Positions 61,991 through 64,000 of a stretch of 64,000 nucleotides of DNA are shown piece by piece. The stretch comes from Chitinophaga hostae (GTDB lineage: Bacteria > Bacteroidota > Bacteroidia > Chitinophagales > Chitinophagaceae). Location of the stretch: positions 558,001 through 622,000 of the forward strand of contig NZ_JAGTXB010000001.1 of assembly GCF_018224885.1 (NCBI RefSeq), in the 5' to 3' direction. Each line of letters opens with the position of its first letter. Position 1 is the stretch's first letter. The notes under the pieces are model-generated. The model ran no database searches and was not told where the DNA came from. It saw nothing but the letters and a program-made list of their open reading frames with translations. A program made the translations under genes and the position numbers.

Positions 61991-63472
61991 ATGAAAAGGA
62001 TACTATATATATTCATTGCATTTGCAGTATCTGGCGCAACGCTTACATCCTGCAAGAAAGATTATCTTAACACATCTCCTACAGAAGCCGTGGAAGAAGG
62101 TCAGGTGTTTACTGATACCAAAGGTGCATGGGCTGCTCTCAATGGTATTCACAGGGCGATGTACAGTGCATATGATAACCAGGATCAAACTGGTCAGTCA
62201 ACCGTTATGATCGATGGAGATATGCTCGGAGAAGACCTGGTAATGACCAGCGCCGGTAACGGATGGTTTAATGCATCTTACCAGTGGACGATGCACCGCA
62301 ATACCAGTGCCACCCATCTAAAGTTTGTTTATTATTTCTATTACAGGATCATTGCTAATGCCAACAAGATCATTAGCCAGGTGGATGGCGTAAATGGCAG
62401 CGATGCCGATAAGAAGGCTATCAAAGGCGAGGCCCTTACTTACAGAGCATGGGCACATTATATGCTGGTGCAGTTATTCGGCATCCGGTATAATGCTGCT
62501 GCCAAACCTAATAATCAGCCAGGCGTACCGCTGTTAACTATGTTCACCGTTGAACCGCAGCCAAGAGCTACTGTAGAAGCTGTATACACCCAGGTAAATA
62601 AAGATCTGAACGATGCGTTAGCAAATCTGAGTGGTTATAGCCGTGCGGCTAAATCTCACTTTGACTCAATCGTAGTATATGGTATCAAAGCGCGCGTTGC
62701 TTTAACCATGCAGGATTGGGCCGGCGCTGCTGCAAATGCAGAAGTGGTAATTAACAAAGGTGGTTACAGCCTGATGAGCAATACTGATTATGTAAGAGGT
62801 TTTAACAATGCTGAAAATGCAGAATGGATCTGGGCCAGCCGTCCCACGGATGATCAGACCACTGCATTCAACGGTTTTTTTGCTTATATGTCTGTTAACT
62901 TCAGCTCTACAAATATCCGTAGCAATCCAAAAGCGATCAGTAAAACACTGTATGCAAACTTAACGGCAACGGATATACGCGGACAGCTGTGGGACTCTAC
63001 CGGTAAGAAATTTACTTTGCCTACTGCTGATTTCAAAAAGTATCCTTACATGAACCAGAAGTTTGTGGCAAAGGGAAGCAGCAGCAGTGTGGGAGATGTA
63101 CCTTATATGCGTTTGGCTGAAATGTACCTGATCGATGCAGAAGCTAAAGCACAGCTGGGACAGGAAGGTAATGCTGCAGACGCATTGTATACACTGGCGC
63201 ATAACAGGGATGTTAACTATGTAAAATCTTCCAACACCGGCCAGGCTTTGAAAGATGAAATTGCCATTCAACGTCGCCTGGAATTGTGGGGCGAAGGTTT
63301 CCGTTTCTTTGACCTGAAACGTCAGAACCTGTCTGTTGACAGAAGTGGTTCCAATCACGATGCCGCCCTGGCATTGGTATTAAAAGTACCTGCAGGTGGA
63401 GTGAACTGGCAATGGTTGTTCCCTCAGGATGAAGTAAATGCGAATCCAAAGCTGGAACAGAATCCGCTGTAG
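61991..63472 (+). CDS. SusD/RagB substrate-binding lipoprotein (locus 3)
   Basis: A 493-residue surface lipoprotein with signal MKRILYIFIAFAVSGATLTS-C (Cys21). SusD features: FYYRIIANANKIISQVDGV, IKGEALTYRAWAHYMLVQLFG, GIKARVALTMQDW, MRLAEMYLIDAEAKAQLGQ and RRLELWGEGFRFFDLKR. It binds the substrate delivered to the preceding SusC. No glycoside hydrolase, protease or sulfatase gene follows in the window, so the nutrient cannot be inferred. Confidence 0.95.
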   Translation: MKRILYIFIAFAVSGATLTSCKKDYLNTSPTEAVEEGQVFTDTKGAWAALNGIHRAMYSAYDNQDQTGQSTVMIDGDMLGEDLVMTSAGNGWFNASYQWTMHRNTSATHLKFVYYFYYRIIANANKIISQVDGVNGSDADKKAIKGEALTYRAWAHYMLVQLFGIRYNAAAKPNNQPGVPLLTMFTVEPQPRATVEAVYTQVNKDLNDALANLSGYSRAAKSHFDSIVVYGIKARVALTMQDWAGAAANAEVVINKGGYSLMSNTDYVRGFNNAENAEWIWASRPTDDQTTAFNGFFAYMSVNFSSTNIRSNPKAISKTLYANLTATDIRGQLWDSTGKKFTLPTADFKKYPYMNQKFVAKGSSSSVGDVPYMRLAEMYLIDAEAKAQLGQEGNAADALYTLAHNRDVNYVKSSNTGQALKDEIAIQRRLELWGEGFRFFDLKRQNLSVDRSGSNHDAALALVLKVPAGGVNWQWLFPQDEVNANPKLEQNPL

Positions 63473-63473
63473 A

Positions 63474-63591
63474 AGAAGCGGAAGGCAAAAAGCATAAAGC
63501 AAAAAGCTATTGAGGAGATTCATCAAAGGAAATAATATCCGCTTTGGTGAATCGCCTCAATAGCTTTTTGCTTTTTGCCTTCTGCTTTATG
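63474..63591. repeat. Family B palindromic element (copy B4)
   Basis: Left arm GAAGCGGAAGGC then heptads AAAAAGC ATAAAGC AAAAAGC to TATTGAGGAGATTCA; right arm TGAATCGCCTCAATAGC then GCTTTTTGCCTTCTGC. The arms pair over about 45 bp with a few mismatches. It starts two bases after the susD stop and fills the gap to the convergent TlpA-like gene. Confidence 0.9.
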
Positions 63592-63603
63592 AAGATGAAT
63601 AAC

Positions 63604-64000
63604 TTATTTGAGCACTTCTCTCAATTTGGCTTCCAGCGCAGGTCCTCTCAGGTTGGAGGCAATCACTTTACCCTGTGGATCCAGTAAGAAGTTGGTAGGA
63701 ATAGCGTTGATACCGTACAATGGCACTACCGCCGAATCCCAGAATTTAAGATCGCTTACATGATTCCAGGCAAGACCATCTTCTTTAATAGCCTGCTGCC
63801 ATTTATCTTTTGTTTTATCCAGGGATACGCCCAGTATCGTGAAATTTTTGCCTTTATATTGTTGGTAGGCCTTCACAACATTTGGGTTTTCCTGGCGGCA
63901 GGGACCACACCAGCTGGCCCAGAAATCAACCAGTACATATTTACCACGGAAAGAATTCAGGCTGATCATTTTGCCGGATGGATCCGGTAATGTAAAGTCG
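63604..64000 (-). CDS. TlpA/ResA-like thiol-disulfide oxidoreductase (5' end outside window)
   Basis: The C-terminal 132 codons of a redoxin-domain protein; the frame continues past the right edge ([14 protein letters not shown]). The active site is [12 protein letters not shown] with the CxxC pair, followed by [21 protein letters not shown] and the cis-Pro loop [18 protein letters not shown]. Such proteins reduce or exchange disulfides in the periplasm; in Bacteroidota many have an N-terminal DUF4369 domain, which would be outside the window. Convergent with susD of locus 3. Confidence 0.92.
   Translation of the reverse strand, partial: DFTLPDPSGKMISLNSFRGKYVLVDFWASWCGPCRQENPNVVKAYQQYKGKNFTILGVSLDKTKDKWQQAIKEDGLAWNHVSDLKFWDSAVVPLYGINAIPTNFLLDPQGKVIASNLRGPALEAKLREVLK

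Overview
The window looks like chromosomal DNA of a Bacteroidota bacterium, most likely a Chitinophaga-like member of the Chitinophagaceae. The evidence is a complete gldK-gldL-gldM-gldN block (type IX secretion and gliding motor), three tandem SusC/SusD-type pairs, several families that are mainly or only known from Bacteroidota (DUF4271, DUF4783, DUF2911, TIGR02757), weak Shine-Dalgarno sequences and several TAnnTTTG boxes upstream of genes. No rRNA or tRNA gene lies in the window, so the genus is an inference.

Layout. 1-9.6 kb: 3' part of lysS, a tandem UspA protein, a DUF4197 protein, a fumarylacetoacetase-like/flavin-reductase pair, a class A beta-lactamase-like serine hydrolase, a fatty-acid hydroxylase-like membrane protein and a three-gene minus-strand group ending a TIGR02757 unit. 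9.7-20.3 kb: a PLP sulfur-amino-acid enzyme, DUF2911, ACP phosphodiesterase-like protein, a small secreted protein, a bacterial deoxyhypusine synthase-like protein, hemW, DUF4271-hemD and a large YyaL-type thioredoxin-domain protein. 20.5-25.4 kb: gldKLMN. 25.5-38.1 kb: Crp/Fnr regulator, DinB-like protein, lipoprotein-uvrC, gpmI, DUF4783, nadC-lipid kinase-SUI1 factor, AraC regulator and aldo/keto reductase, and a GT39-like glycosyltransferase. 38.2-46.5 kb: birA, rsfS-ftsH-LUD-lpxH, recO and an MMPL/RND exporter. 46.7-63.5 kb: an IS1595-like transposase relative that appears to have lost its catalytic acids, followed by three SusC/SusD loci with long leaders. 63.6 kb to the end: a TlpA-like redoxin running off the edge.

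The most unusual structure is not a gene. At least ten intergenic spaces are filled by long imperfect palindromes of about 60-180 bp. Their arms are built from 7-nt units (families A, B and D) or about 9-nt units (family C). They sit mainly at the 3' ends of genes, often filling the whole space between convergent genes. In family A each unit carries TAG or TAA, and because 7 is not a multiple of 3 the stops fall in all three frames. At least five genes (lysS, the flavin reductase gene, hemW, DUF2911 and gldN) take their stop codon from such an arm.

The second unusual theme is the SusC loci. The three susC starts share a GCTTATGA start context, and near-copies of that context begin very short ORFs inside two of the long leaders. 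The third is the putatively domesticated transposase directly upstream of those loci. No CRISPR array, prophage, intact insertion sequence or RNA gene was recognised.
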